NCBI GenBank assembly: GCA_039545275.1
Contig: BCHS01000012.1
Span: forward strand, 124,001 to 188,000
Reading direction: 5' to 3'
Origin: Pseudomicrostroma phylloplanum
Lineage: Eukaryota > Basidiomycota > Exobasidiomycetes > Microstromatales
Length of the DNA stretch: 64,000 bases
Below, one piece after another: positions 1-10,132 of the stretch. Position 1 is the stretch's first letter, and each line of letters begins with the position of its first letter. The position numbers and the translations under genes are program-made. Under the pieces are notes generated by a model. The model was given only the letters and a program-made list of their open reading frames with translations. It did not search any database and was not told where the DNA came from.

Positions 1-2791
1 GACGGACAAAGGTCCTGCGCTTGCTGAAAGAGATGGTGGGAGTAAAGGCCTCGAGACGAACATTGCTCATGCATTCAATCTTGACGGCTCCCTCGCCACC
101 GATGAGAGTGAGCTCATCCCGACCGCTGACGGCGTGTCCGATGGTGATGCCGTGGAACTCTAGGTCGACGTCAATGTCGAACTTTTGTGCCGCGTTCCAC
201 ATCTCCGCTAGGCACACTTCGAGCGTCTGCCCTCCTTTGACGGCAAACTTGCGAGTCATGGGCTCGCCTGACGTCAAGGCGAACACAAATGACTGCTCGA
301 CGAAGCTCAAGCGACGCTGGGGTTCCACTGTGACCAGATGAGCCCAGAACTTGGCCGTCGTACCCTCTACGCCGTGGTTTAAGGAGCGGAATCGAGCCTC
401 GCACCAAGTCGTGCCCTCGGGGACGTGGATGAAGTGGCGCTCCAACTTGCCGTCCCTGAGCGTCGTCGAGTAGCGGACGGTAGGCTCCGTCGAGACTTCT
501 GGCTTCGTGACTGTGACGGGCACGTCGAATAGCTCGAGACCTGGGTTTGCAGAGTCGTAGCCCTTGACGGAGGCGACGTGAAGACCTGGCGGGAGGTGAG
601 TGGGATCTACGCGAATCTCAAACGACCGACCATTGCTGCCGAGGAGGAGGAATTCTGGACTGGTCACCCACGACGCGTCACTCTTCAGGTTGCACTTGAG
701 CTGGAGATGGTAGGCCTTTTCAGGCTCGGTGCCCTTGATCAGAGGCTTGACAGTAGCCATGAACTGATTCACCCTCGCAGTCTCGAGCTTCTCGCGGAGG
801 TAAATGCCTCGCTTATCAGTCGAAGGCCTTGCCACGGGTTTCCCAGGTGGAGAGACGGCGACGGTGAACTCAAAGTCGGCGTCTTCTCGGGCTTGATTGG
901 CGACGATGTACTCCCAAGCCTTGTCGGTCTGAATGAACCCGATGCCGAGCTCGTCATTGAAGTCCTTTGCAGTGGCGACGATGGCCTTGTGGACACGCGC
1001 AGAGGTGATTGGGATACCCTCCTGCTTCATGCCGGACAGCAGCAGAGCGATGGACCCGCACGCATTGGGCGAAGCCATTGACGTACCATTCATGAGCTGA
1101 GTCGCTTGGAGGCAGTACTTTGGAATGGCCGTGATGGCAGCTCCCGGGGCGTAGACCGTCGTACCTCTCGCTCCATCGGCAGCCGGACCACGAGACGACC
1201 AGGTAGTGGGCGAGTCCTTGACGCCTCGCTCTACCAGGGCGTACTCTGCATCTTGCATCGCCCCGCTATTGACGTATGCTCCGATTGTGAACACTCCGTC
1301 GGTGGTTCCCGCGGGCTGCCCTAGCGTAGTCATTGCAGGGGCAGAATTACCAGCAGACGAGACGAACAGGACGTCTTTTTGTCGAATGACGATGTCTCTG
1401 AGCGCCGAAGCAAAGGCACCAGCTCCCTCGACTTGCCAGGCGCCGTCTTCACCAAAGCTCATGTTGCAGCAGTCGGAATTGGTTGCGATGATCGCTTGCG
1501 CTGCGCGCATCAGGGCCTGACCGGTCTCCATGCCGTTCACGCGGCTGTCGCCGATACGAAGGGAGACAATTTCGATGCCAGGTGCGACGCCATTCTCTTC
1601 AGCGTCTTCGGGCAAGTGAGCGCCGGTGATGCCAGCAATGTGGGTGCCGTGAGAGCCAGAGAGGGTGACCAGCGAGATGCCCGAGGGCTGCTTTGCCTCA
1701 CTGCTGGTCTCAAAGACGTGGTTGACAGAGTAGGTGAGGAGGTCGGCAGGTCCGAAGACGTCGTGCTGCTGCTCGATGCGAAAGTCTGCCAGGCAGGGGG
1801 CCTTTCTCAAGTCCAGGGTCTGTCCAGCCAGAGCTCGCAGTGAGTCTTCCGGGAGGCCCTTTGTGGGTTCAATAATATCGCCCTCGGCACCGCCGACGAC
1901 GGTCCGCCAGTGCGAGCCGTCAAAGAAGGTGACCGTCTCAAGCAGAGGTCCAGGGTCTGAGTACGAGGAGTCGAGGTCACCCAGGACCGCCAGCCGAGCT
2001 TTGAGTTCCTCCTTTAGCTGGGCCTTCTTCTTTTCATCTGTAGGTCCACTTCCGGCTTCGAGATCGGCAGATTCCCTCTGGACTTTACCGACGAGCTTGG
2101 CTACCTCGACGTCCCAGTTCTTCTTCCGCTGCGTCTTGCGGCGAGAGACGAGATCGGATGGCCAGAGGTCGTAGGCGCGCTTGAATCCTACCAGCCAGGG
2201 GGAAGACGAGTCCTTTTTCCAGGCTGCGGAGACGAGGAGCTTCCGGCCAGTGGTGGGCGAGACGAGCTCGATGGCGTCCTTGTCGGTGGCAGCGCTGGAG
2301 GTCGACTCCTCGACGGGTGAGATGATGATGTCTCCTGCGCCAGAGCAGTCGATGATGTCCACCACCTTGCCCTTGCCGTTGAGGCCCCTGGCGGCCGGAT
2401 CTACACCGGTGTCTAGGATGGCGACTCGGACTTTGCGTCCATCGTAGGTGGGGTGCTTGGAGAGGAACTTCGCAGCTTCTGTGGCTTCCTTTGGCAGGAG
2501 GCCAGCCACGGGGAAAGGGGCATGAGCAGGCATGGCCAGAGGAGGAGCTGATTCGATGATGCTTCTCGAGGAAGTGTTCAGTCGGCGAGTGGGAAGAGTG
2601 GGAGGGGTTCTAGGTGGTAGTCGATGTAGAGATGCTGCTCTGAAGCTACTTGAGTGTCTAGCGGTGTAGATAGGAGTCGCGTACAGCACAAGTCGCCCGG
2701 CGAAGTTGCGCTTTGGTAAGGCGGCGGCGGCGGCTGGGGCGGCAAGGAAGTGGTTGGATGTTCGTATGGCCCGCTGTGCGCCCAAGAGCAT
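1..2791 (-). CDS. TPP2: Tripeptidyl-peptidase II (subtilisin family), C-terminus cut by window edge
   Basis: A giant cytosolic serine peptidase that removes tripeptides from the N-termini of peptides released by the proteasome. One uninterrupted minus-strand frame runs from 2791 to base 1. Counting from the internal Met at 2533, the catalytic Asp lies in AILDTGVD (about residue 41), the catalytic His in GSHGTHIAGI, the oxyanion Asn in SSAGNSAP and the Ser in NGTSMASPNACGSIALLLSG. This last motif, with its Pro-Asn after Ser, is characteristic of TPP2. About 200 residues separate Asp and His, the long insert typical of TPP2. Beta-rich TPPII-domain sequence follows the protease domain. The Met at 2533 aligns with the usual family start (GLLPKEAT follows). 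The same frame stays open to an ATG at 2791, adding about 86 Ala/Arg/Ser-rich residues. Family members have about 1250-1300 residues, so roughly 400 C-terminal residues lie outside the window. The identity is very secure and the start is uncertain. Confidence 0.95.
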   Translation of the reverse strand, partial: MLLGAQRAIRTSNHFLAAPAAAAALPKRNFAGRLVLYATPIYTARHSSSFRAASLHRLPPRTPPTLPTRRLNTSSRSIIESAPPLAMPAHAPFPVAGLLPKEATEAAKFLSKHPTYDGRKVRVAILDTGVDPAARGLNGKGKVVDIIDCSGAGDIIISPVEESTSSAATDKDAIELVSPTTGRKLLVSAAWKKDSSSPWLVGFKRAYDLWPSDLVSRRKTQRKKNWDVEVAKLVGKVQRESADLEAGSGPTDEKKKAQLKEELKARLAVLGDLDSSYSDPGPLLETVTFFDGSHWRTVVGGAEGDIIEPTKGLPEDSLRALAGQTLDLRKAPCLADFRIEQQHDVFGPADLLTYSVNHVFETSSEAKQPSGISLVTLSGSHGTHIAGITGAHLPEDAEENGVAPGIEIVSLRIGDSRVNGMETGQALMRAAQAIIATNSDCCNMSFGEDGAWQVEGAGAFASALRDIVIRQKDVLFVSSAGNSAPAMTTLGQPAGTTDGVFTIGAYVNSGAMQDAEYALVERGVKDSPTTWSSRGPAADGARGTTVYAPGAAITAIPKYCLQATQLMNGTSMASPNACGSIALLLSGMKQEGIPITSARVHKAIVATAKDFNDELGIGFIQTDKAWEYIVANQAREDADFEFTVAVSPPGKPVARPSTDKRGIYLREKLETARVNQFMATVKPLIKGTEPEKAYHLQLKCNLKSDASWVTSPEFLLLGSNGRSFEIRVDPTHLPPGLHVASVKGYDSANPGLELFDVPVTVTKPEVSTEPTVRYSTTLRDGKLERHFIHVPEGTTWCEARFRSLNHGVEGTTAKFWAHLVTVEPQRRLSFVEQSFVFALTSGEPMTRKFAVKGGQTLEVCLAEMWNAAQKFDIDVDLEFHGITIGHAVSGRDELTLIGGEGAVKIECMSNVRLEAFTPTISFSKRRTFVR

Positions 2792-3192
2792 CGAGGTGGC
2801 GTGGCCGAGCTGAGCAGGGCAGCAGGAGTGAAGCTGAGCAAAGGCTAAAGGGGCGCAGCTCAGTCGTTCACCAGGGGAGAAATGGGTAAGAAGCAATTGG
2901 CCGCTTCTACTCAACAGCCGGACCACAAGCGCCCTCGCCTCGCTACGAGATATCCGACGTGGCCTGAGCGCGCGAGTCCCCGCTCCGATCGCCGCTTACG
3001 TAAGGTCGGAACTATGAGCGAGGTACAGATGCCCGTGTGGGTCCTTGGCTGCGTATAACTCATTATCATCGATGATGAAGCAGCGCACTCTCACAGTTCG
3101 CAGCACACTGCAACGCTGTCACATTCGATCAGCGAGCTGTCCTCTTCCTGCCCTTCCGCAACGCTTTCCCCCCTCTTCTTCCCCCCTTCCCC
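2792..3192. other. Intergenic stretch between TPP2 and VRG4
   Basis: About 400 bases holding the TPP2 upstream region and the VRG4 3' end. A CT-rich tract lies near 3130-3200. No further gene is supported. Confidence 0.6.
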
Positions 3193-5123
3193 TCAGTCCT
3201 TCCTCCGATCGCGCTCGTCCATCCTGTACATCGGAATCTCCCCATCCCTCTTGTTCTCACCGCCAGCTGCACCGGTAGAAGCAGCCGCAGGACCCGTGGC
3301 CAGGCTTTCGCTTGCCTTCTTGGCCGCCGAGGCCTGTTGATTCTTTGCCACGGCGTATACCACACCTGCTCCGAAGCCGACGCCAATGGCAGATGTGGAG
3401 CCGAGGGTGATGGGCGGGTCGTGGAAGAAGACCATCCCTGTGGAGAGGAAGCGTCAAGAACGATTAACGTCAGAAGCCCGTTGATGGCACCACGCCGCTT
3501 CCATCGGACCCGCCTCCCAGCCTACTCACCACTAATCGCGAGCGGCAGTTTGTTCAAAGCCCCCACCATCGAGTACGTCGTCGAGCTCGTCGTCCTCACA
3601 CACCAAGCCGTCGTATAGCCGATGAAGACTGCACATGCGCCGCTGAATACAATGGCACTCAGCAGTCGCGTCCTTGTCTCGGCGGGGAAGTTGACGGCCC
3701 AGTTGGCAGCGGACCAGTCTTCCACCAGGATGGACATGACCAGGAGGACCGGCACGGAGAGGAGGTTGTTGTAGTACATTGTATCCCAGTCCTTGAAGCC
3801 TGTGACTTTGATCCTTTTCCGCATGATCAGGACCTGCAGGGGGAAAGAGGGGGGGATGCAATGAGTGGGGCGAGGTGGTGCAATGGCGAGGGGATGCAAC
3901 GATGAGTCCGTTGTCTTCTTGCTGCTCAACTTTACTCCTCTCCCCCAATTCCACTACTCACGTATGCTGCGCTGACGACGCAGTTCAGCGCCATCCACAT
4001 GTAACCCGAATTGAGCACGCCCCACCCCGACATGCCCTCCAACACATCGTCCTGCCCAGGGACATCTCCCATACCAGCGGCACCAGCGGCCAAGGCATTA
4101 AGTCTGCTCTTTTCGTCTCCCATTGCATCAAAGGCGCTGATCGGCTTGCCTGTAGCAGGATCGAAGGTGGCTCCACCCAGGACTGAATCCGGAGTGTGGG
4201 GCATGGACATTTGAGAGATCGCCAGAGCCCGGGCGATGTCGGACCAGGCGGCAATGACCGAGGAGAGGACCATGAGGGAAAATGAGAAGAAGACTAGCAG
4301 GGTCACACGGCCGCCAAACCAGATGACCTCGCCATAGGCAATGAGGATGATGGTGAGGTTCTTGAAGATTGTGTAGACCGGGATGTTGAGGTATTGCTGG
4401 GGAGAAGGGGGGAGGGGAGAGGGCACAAAGCCGAATCAGCGCTCTCGTCTTACAGCGTACGCGCTCGTCGTAACCGGCCCACTCACCAGAGCTTTACTCC
4501 CCGTCCAGATTGTCAGGACTAGCAGAGTCGATATCGGTGCCCAAGCTCGCGCATCCTTGTTGCTCCACGGCCTCAGCTCGATCCAACCGATTTGGTTCGC
4601 TGCGATGACGCAGAGTACGCCTACCACGGACTGGATAAGGAGCATCATGAGGTTCATTGAAAAGTGTGCCCCAGATAGCACGAACTGAGGGTAGTGGAGG
4701 AGAGAGAAGGAGAGAGAGGGCGGTATGAGGTCAGACTCCACCTTCCGGGGTTAGCAGCGGCATGCTCCTCCCCGCACCACCCGCCCTACCCACCTTGTTG
4801 ATGACGGTCATGAGGATACTGGCGGAGCAGTAGCTCAGAATGGGCGGCAGAGCTTTGAGCCCAGCCAGAGACTCTCCGCTTGCTCCCGAAACGCTAGCAC
4901 TTCTTCCAGCCCGCGGTCTCTTGCCCGCCTCGGAATCATCATGGCGACCATTGCCGTTCAGAAAGGGCACTCTGGCTTCATCTCGATTGCCCGGTGGAGG
5001 TGATGCACGTCCGTAGTCTGGCGTGGAGGAGCCGGCGCCCGCTGCGGGGCCGAGGTTCAGACGAGTATCGGCCGAGGAGGATGATGACTGGCCCGCATCT
5101 GGGGAGAAGAAGGAGCGGGACAT
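3193..5123 (-). CDS. VRG4: Golgi GDP-mannose transporter
   Basis: Carries GDP-mannose into the Golgi lumen in exchange for GMP, supplying mannosyltransferases for glycoproteins and cell-wall mannan. Five exons: 5123-4794, 4684-4487, 4396-3962, 3833-3530 and 3437-3193. The coding length is 1512 bases, giving 503 residues. Family motifs are clear: SILMTVINK at the first membrane segment, [20 protein letters not shown] in the middle, and [16 protein letters not shown], where GALNK is the nucleotide-sugar-binding signature. The last junction (AISG to MVFF) is restored by splicing. The N-terminal 110 residues are Ser/Pro-rich and cytosolic, longer than in yeast Vrg4. A loop of about 50 residues containing [19 protein letters not shown] also looks enlarged. 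The C-terminus is charged. It lies tail-to-head downstream of the region upstream of TPP2, with no sign of co-regulation. Confidence 0.95.
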
Positions 5124-5789
5124 CGCAGAGGGGGAGGTGGGCAGGGGAAGTGGGCGGGGGAGGAAGATCTTCCGAGGAGCGGGAGAATGTCCTGGAGGTC
5201 ACGCCGAAGGTGACGAGAAACAAGCTCGCGTGGCTTCTACTAGATGAGAGCGAGTCTGCCTGCGTGAGATGCGCAGCTGGATACCACGAGTACAGCTTTC
5301 GTTAGGTGAGATGGTATGCAGTAAATTCTTCCCCTTCGTGTGCGTGTGTGTTGGTTGTTGGGAGTTGATCGGCGGCAGGCTGAGGCGCTGTCGCCTGTCT
5401 CGGCTTGTCGGACTTTCGACTCTTTCCGCTGAAGACACAGGCGGCGCCCGGCGATTTCTGCAAGAAGGAGAGGGGGGGTCGTAAGAATTGGCCGCCGTCA
5501 AAATTCGGAGATGGTGTGGGTAGACTACCAGGATGACATGGACGTGGGATTGAGATGGCATGGATAGACGTTGGACAAAGGCAGGACGGTAAGATGCCGC
5601 AGGTGTCTGCTTCTGATAGATCACGCCTTGAGCGTTTTCGCCGCTTACCAGTCGAGGCGATCATCCTCCACATACGATATTCCTCACTAGAGCCGCCGCG
5701 ATCCCTCTTTCTGCTCTCCTTTTCTCTGATGGTACCTTCCTGACAGCCTTTCTCGTTAAGCCCCGCATCGCTGAGATTGCTACGCCAAG
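5124..5789. other. Divergent intergenic region, VRG4 and hypothetical gene
   Basis: About 670 bases between the VRG4 start (minus) and the ATG at 5790 (plus), a likely bidirectional promoter. Open frames on the minus strand (for example 5302-5673) have no family resemblance and are cut by the expected UTR. No gene is claimed. Confidence 0.5.
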
Positions 5790-7695
5790 ATGCCTCGCTA
5801 TCCCTCTTCCGACTACACTGCCTCGACTACGGACCACCGGCAAGGCTTCTTTGGTGCTCCCGAACCCTCCGGCTATAGCGCCCGTCGCACAGACGAGCGC
5901 CAGGGGTACTTTGGCGCTCCCGATCCCACCTCTGCCACCTCCTACTATCCGCCTCAGCAGCAGCAGCAGAGCGCATACTCCACACAGCAGCCATCCTACC
6001 ACGGCCAGCATGCCGCACCCCACGGTACCCGCCCAATGTCTCAGAGTCAGCGGCCAGCCGAGCCCTACGGCGGGCGGCGGATAGAGGACGAGGAGTCGGG
6101 ATGGGACTTGCCCGAGGAGAGCAACAGTAGCGTGTTGCGATGTCTATGCTTTGTGAGTGGAAGTGGGGGCGAGGAGAGCAAATCAGGGAGTGTCGAATCG
6201 GACCTGAACAGGGCGTTGTCTGACCCCATCTCACCTGTACGCTCCCCCGCTTCTGGTAGCCCTTCTTCTGCTGCCTACGCTGCTTCGGCAAAGGCCACGT
6301 ACAAGGCTGCAACTGCTAGAGGACTCGTGGAGGCGAGGTATGGTAACTATGCCTTTCTATCCTCATGAGTACACGCCTCTCATACCTTCGGCTCGCCTCA
6401 TCGCTGTCTCGCGTAGCTCAGGAGGCGCCGCAAGCTGGACCGCTCTTCCCTCCCTCTGGCTATCGCGGCTCGTACCGCACCGGCTCCGGCTGGGCGTACC
6501 GCTTCCTTCCCCCTTCGACCGGACCGGTGACTCGGGTGACGCCAAGCCACGCCACGCCATGCCTGCGTCGTTTGCTCTGACGTCCTACGGCCAAGGCGGC
6601 GTCAGGGTCAAGGACGATTACGCCTGATGGCAGCAACTCTCCTCCCTACCACTCGTATCGCTCAGCACGCCAGCCTCAGGCGGCGGTGCCGGTGAGAGCT
6701 CCTTCGCGCCGAGTCACTGCACCCTCTTCTCCTCCTCTCCATCCTCTCCATCAACTACTATCTCTGTACAAGCTCCTCCTCGGGCGCTGAGGGGGCCTCT
6801 CTCGGCGGCTAAGCTCCACCCCTTGGACCTCCCTCCATCCTCTACAAGTGCAGCCGTCCGCTCTGCACCCCGCCTCGCCGCGCTCCACCTCATCCCAGAC
6901 TCACCTCACGCTCATGTTCCCCCTCTCCAACTATCGCCATCGAGAAGCACCGCCGCTACCACTTCATTCCCACGCCGGCCATCTACAATCACCGTTCGCC
7001 CTGCGAGTCAACGAGGCAACCCTCGAGGGGACCTACGCGAACGACCACTACTATGATCCACCGGGCGATGCTCTTGCTGGATTCTGCTCGCTCTGTAGGT
7101 GCTTGTTCTGCCCTACCTGGTGCGCTCTGAGGGACTCTCTGGAGATGATGGCTTGCATTACGTGCGAGGCTGGCAGCGCCATCTGGGAGAGGTGAGTGTG
7201 GAGCGACACTGAACGCCGCATCACAGCAGAACCCACTGCTGACCTCCAGTGCTCCTACGTCTGCCCAACCCCAGTCTCCCTCGTCCCAGACTCTGGACAT
7301 CGTACCAAGCAAGACGCAATACCGGCCGCATCACGCCCTATATCCCGCCTCCACTGAGCGCGCCTAGCTCTCCCCTGCACAGCTCCTCTTTGCCGCCCAC
7401 CCCCTCCTACTCATCTCTGCAGCTCAAGAATGGAGACGGCATCACCTCGCCCTTTCAAGTCAGTCCCCGCTACGAGGTCAATTACCAGCAAGAAGGATTC
7501 GTCACGAAAGATCTCATCCAGCTCAGCCCGCCTCCGCGAACGGCTCGTCCGCCCTCTCGAGTCTCCTCGCCGTTCACTGGCGAAGTGTGGAGGAGACGAG
7601 GCCGATGGAGACCACGACCACCCAAGACGCCCTACCCGGCGGCGTCTGTTGTCACAGTAGACGTCGACGTCGCCGAGGGACGAGAGAAGTGGTAG
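5790..7695 (+). CDS. Hypothetical Pro/Ser/Gln-rich protein, multi-exon, model unresolved
   Basis: Not recognised. Coding-like blocks on the plus strand suggest one spliced gene. The block at 5790-6332 starts MPRYPSSDYTASTTDH, with two FGAP-containing repeats (QGFFGAPEPSG and QGYFGAPDPTS) and a Gln run. A second block at about 6990-7194 encodes an acidic, aromatic stretch followed by a Cys cluster (FCSLCRCLFCPTWC). Splicing 7194 to 7250 (GTGAGT to CTCCAG) continues in frame to a stop at 7365-7367. An alternative frame stays open to 7695 with further Pro/Ser-rich sequence. Frame changes around 6330-6420 and 6560-6700 imply introns or errors I could not place. The span is therefore approximate. 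It could be two genes or a decaying one. The composition suggests a disordered protein with a short Cys-rich, possibly membrane-associated patch. Confidence 0.35.
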
Positions 7696-7908
7696 CCAGG
7701 AAAGAGGGGGCGATGGCAGATAGGCGAGCCCAGCGGCAGGTGAGACAGCTCGCCTGCGCGGCCTTTCATTCACAACACACCACTTCGGTTACTAGCCCTG
7801 CCTACAACACTGCTGCTCCTATGCGCTTCCGGGTATACCCTGTTGCTCCCGCCGTGTGCCCGCCTGTACTTGTATCGTGAGAGGTGGACGACAGAGACAA
7901 TAGAGATT

Positions 7909-7967
7909 GCCATCCTCAATAGACATCACCCTCCTCAATAGACATCACCCTCCTCGATAGAGATTCC
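7909..7967. repeat. Short imperfect tandem repeat, about 20-base unit
   Basis: CAATAGACATCACCCTCCT occurs twice in tandem, with degenerate partial copies on each side (CCATCCT before, CGATAGAGATT after). It lies in the 3' region between the hypothetical gene and the DLH gene. Confidence 0.7.
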
Positions 7968-8069
7968 GTGCGCCTCGAGGGAAGTCCGTCCAGCTCGACC
8001 GGTGGTGTACGTGCGTCTGTTCTTTCCTATGCGTGCCTCGCCTAGCTCGCCCTGCTCGTCCCACCCCCA

Positions 8070-9083
8070 CTACAGATGCGCCTTGAACCACTGCACCGTC
8101 TTTTCAGTGGCCTGGAAGAGGGGAGAGTAGGCGGAGTATGTCAGTCATCGAGCGAAACAAGTCAGCTCATTGCGCTCATTGCGCTCGCTGCGCTCGCTGC
8201 GCTTGCCGCTCTGCCACTCACGTCTTCAAAGGCGGCCTTGACTTGCGGGTCGTTCAGGTCCGGTCGAACAGCAAAGCCGTGGGTAGTGCTAGAGGGGGGA
8301 GAGTACAGGCAACGCCACGTTCTCCTCGTCAGCCGTCTTCTCTCGCACCTCCTTCTCCCCCCGCCCTGCTCACTTTGGGTACTGGTGAAACTCCCCCTTG
8401 ACCTCCTCTTTCCTCCTGTCAAACACCTCTTCGGCCGTCTTTTTCAATGCCGGGCTAAAGATGGCATCCTCGTCCGCACACAAGAACAGCGACGGAGATT
8501 GGGCGGCCTCAAAGTCCCCTTTGCTCAAGAACGACGGATGACAGTAGACGACCGCGGATAGCTTCTGCGCTGCGTCCATTTTGGCGACCACGTTCCCGCC
8601 ATAGCAGTAGCCCACGCCGCCCAGACGCTCCACGCCGCGTTCCGCTCGCAGTGCGTCCGCCCACGCGGCCACAGTGGCCAGTCTCTTCGCATACGGGTAG
8701 TTGCGGTACACCCACGGCAGCATGGGTAGGATCTGCAAAAGTGACCACACCTTTGCTACGTATCCCTGCTCGCGCGTCGCCTTGGCCGTCGTAGGCAGCT
8801 TGATCGCTTCCGCGGGCACGCAGTCACCGTCAAAAATGTCCGGAACATACACCGTCATCCCAGTCTTGTCCGCCAGCACGTCCGGAAAGACCTTGTTGTT
8901 GTTCAATCCCAATCCAAAGGCGTCGTAGGCGTAGAGGATCGCCCGTGAAGTGTCCGCGGGTGCGCCGGAGCTAGGGTGGGTGATGTACGTCTTGTAGGGC
9001 CCAATTTGCTCCATGGTCCCGCGCGGCTCGCCGCCCATGACCGTACCCGAGACACAGTGCACACAGAGGCCGTTGGAGGACAT
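8070..9083 (-). CDS. Dienelactone hydrolase family protein
   Basis: An alpha/beta hydrolase of the dienelactone hydrolase (carboxymethylenebutenolidase) family. Three exons: 9083-8374, 8288-8222 and 8111-8070, totalling 819 bases and 272 residues, the usual family size. It starts MSSNGLCVHCVSG like other fungal members. The nucleophile Cys lies in GYCYGG, the Asp in CADEDAIFS and the His in NTTHGFAVRP. The His exon is only 67 bases and splicing is needed to complete the triad. The substrate is unknown. Fungal paralogues are annotated as hydrolases of endo- or xenobiotic lactones. An in-frame ATG at 9239 would add 52 residues but lacks family support, so 9083 is preferred. Intron 2 contains a 9-base tandem repeat. 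A decayed fragment of this gene lies about 360 bases upstream. Confidence 0.93.
8165..8209. repeat. 9-base tandem repeat, five units, in DLH intron 2
   Basis: Five consecutive 9-mers read GCTCATTGC twice, GCTCGCTGC twice, then GCTTGCCGC. They lie wholly within the second intron of the DLH gene, so copy number would change intron length only. Confidence 0.85.
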
Positions 9084-9439
9084 GGCTGAAAGGTGGGAGG
9101 GTGGTGCGGGGAGGAGACGATGCAGTACCAGGTAGGTGGAGTAGGATGATAGCCGGCCACTGGTGTGCACTAGTCTAGGCGGTGATTGAAGCGGAAGCGG
9201 AAGCGAGATCGGCAGCGGGACGCGCCCACGCCACGCCACGCATGCACGCCCGTTGCGAATGGAGGGTTATCCGCGACCGAAGCACGTTGCATCGCCTGTA
9301 AAAGAGTTGCCAAAAGCAAGCAAGCAATCAGGTATACGTACCATCGGAAAGTTCAAGAGCACCGCGGGGAACATCGCTTTGTACTCGTCAGCGATGTACT
9401 CATGGCTCGGGCCCCCGCCCCTCCCTCTCGCTCGCTCAC
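9084..9439. other. DLH upstream region
   Basis: Promoter and 5' UTR of the DLH gene. It contains a CGGAAG repeat at about 9190-9205 and CCACGC repeats at about 9228-9240. No gene is seen. Confidence 0.5.
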
Positions 9440-9512
9440 TCTCCTTCCTCACTTTGGGTGCTGGTGGATTTCTGCCTCTACTTCCTCTTTCCTCCGGTCA
9501 AATAGCTCCTCG
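9440..9512 (-). pseudogene. Fragment of the DLH gene, exon 1 end plus donor site
   Basis: On the minus strand this stretch encodes FDRRKEEVEAEIHQHPK followed by the splice donor GTGAGG. It matches FDRRKEEVKGEFHQYPK and GTGAGC at the end of exon 1 of the intact DLH gene. About 70 bases are recognisable. The rest of the gene is missing, so this is a small ectopic duplicate in the same orientation as the parent. Confidence 0.85.
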
Positions 9513-9530
9513 CGTGGAAGAAAGGACGTG

Positions 9531-9625
9531 AATTGGAGTGTGTGTATTCGCAAGGAAAGTCGGAGTGCAGGGATGACTCGCAGACGGAAAGGGAGAAAAA
9601 GTTGCGACTGGGCAAGCGGAGACTG
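9531..9625 (-). repeat. Inverted partial copy of the THG1 upstream region
   Basis: The minus strand reads CCAGTCGCAACTTTTTCTCC and continues CTTTCCGTCTGC, GAGTCA, then ACACACACTCCAATTC. The plus strand at 24473-24550, just upstream of THG1, carries the same series with a few insertions and substitutions. The DLH fragment follows directly, so two unrelated housekeeping loci are represented side by side in about 180 bases. Confidence 0.85.
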
Positions 9626-10044
9626 GGATCGTAGGCTAGACCCCCGCGGACATTTTGGCCCCTCCCAGATCGAACAACCTCTCGATACTAGACAGCTCTT
9701 CCCTTGCCAACGCCCCTCTTGGTCAGGACCAGTGCCCACTCCTTTTGTCAGCGTACCCCCAATTTCTATCCTTTGTGCTGTGACATTGGGCTCTCGCAGT
9801 CGTTGTGACTTCCGGTAAACTCCGTCCATTAGGAGGCCACCGCGAGGCGCCCACTCCTACAGTTGGGAGCTTTGTTGACGTCGAAGGTCATACATGTGTC
9901 AGAATAACGATAATAGGAGCTTTGAGAGTGCCGAAAGCGTCACGGAAGCGCGCTGCGAAGGGTGAGAGCTGCTGGTCAAAGGGGCGGATATCAGACCAAA
10001 ACGCAGCAAAAAACAGCAAAACATCCCTATATGAAGAGGGAACC

Positions 10045-10132
10045 GGGTCTCAACCGGGATCGAACCGATGACCACCTCCAACGGTGAAGACTATTTCCCA
10101 AAGAAGGCATGCAGCCACTACACCATGAGACC
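10045..10132 (-). tRNA. tRNA-Pro(UGG) with a 16-base intron
   Basis: Minus strand, 5' end at 10132. The acceptor stem GGTCTCA pairs with TGAGACC, discriminator C at 10045. D arm GTGT/GCAT. Anticodon stem CCTTC pairs with GGAGG around a loop TTTGGG, giving anticodon TGG. The T arm is ATCGG-TTCGATC-CCGGT. After position 37 an insert of 16 bases (AAATAGTCTTCACCGT) separates the anticodon from the 3' half of the stem, the standard place for a eukaryotic nuclear tRNA intron. The insert contains CCG, which could pair with the anticodon. Downstream on the minus strand are TTTT and TTTTTT runs (plus 10007-10021), fitting pol III termination. The A and B boxes look intact. The intron boundary could shift by one base. 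Confidence 0.82.

Noticed and set aside
5199..5673. Overlapping minus-strand frames of 120-141 residues
   Set aside because: They lie in the VRG4 promoter/5' UTR, lack family features and overlap each other in different frames.
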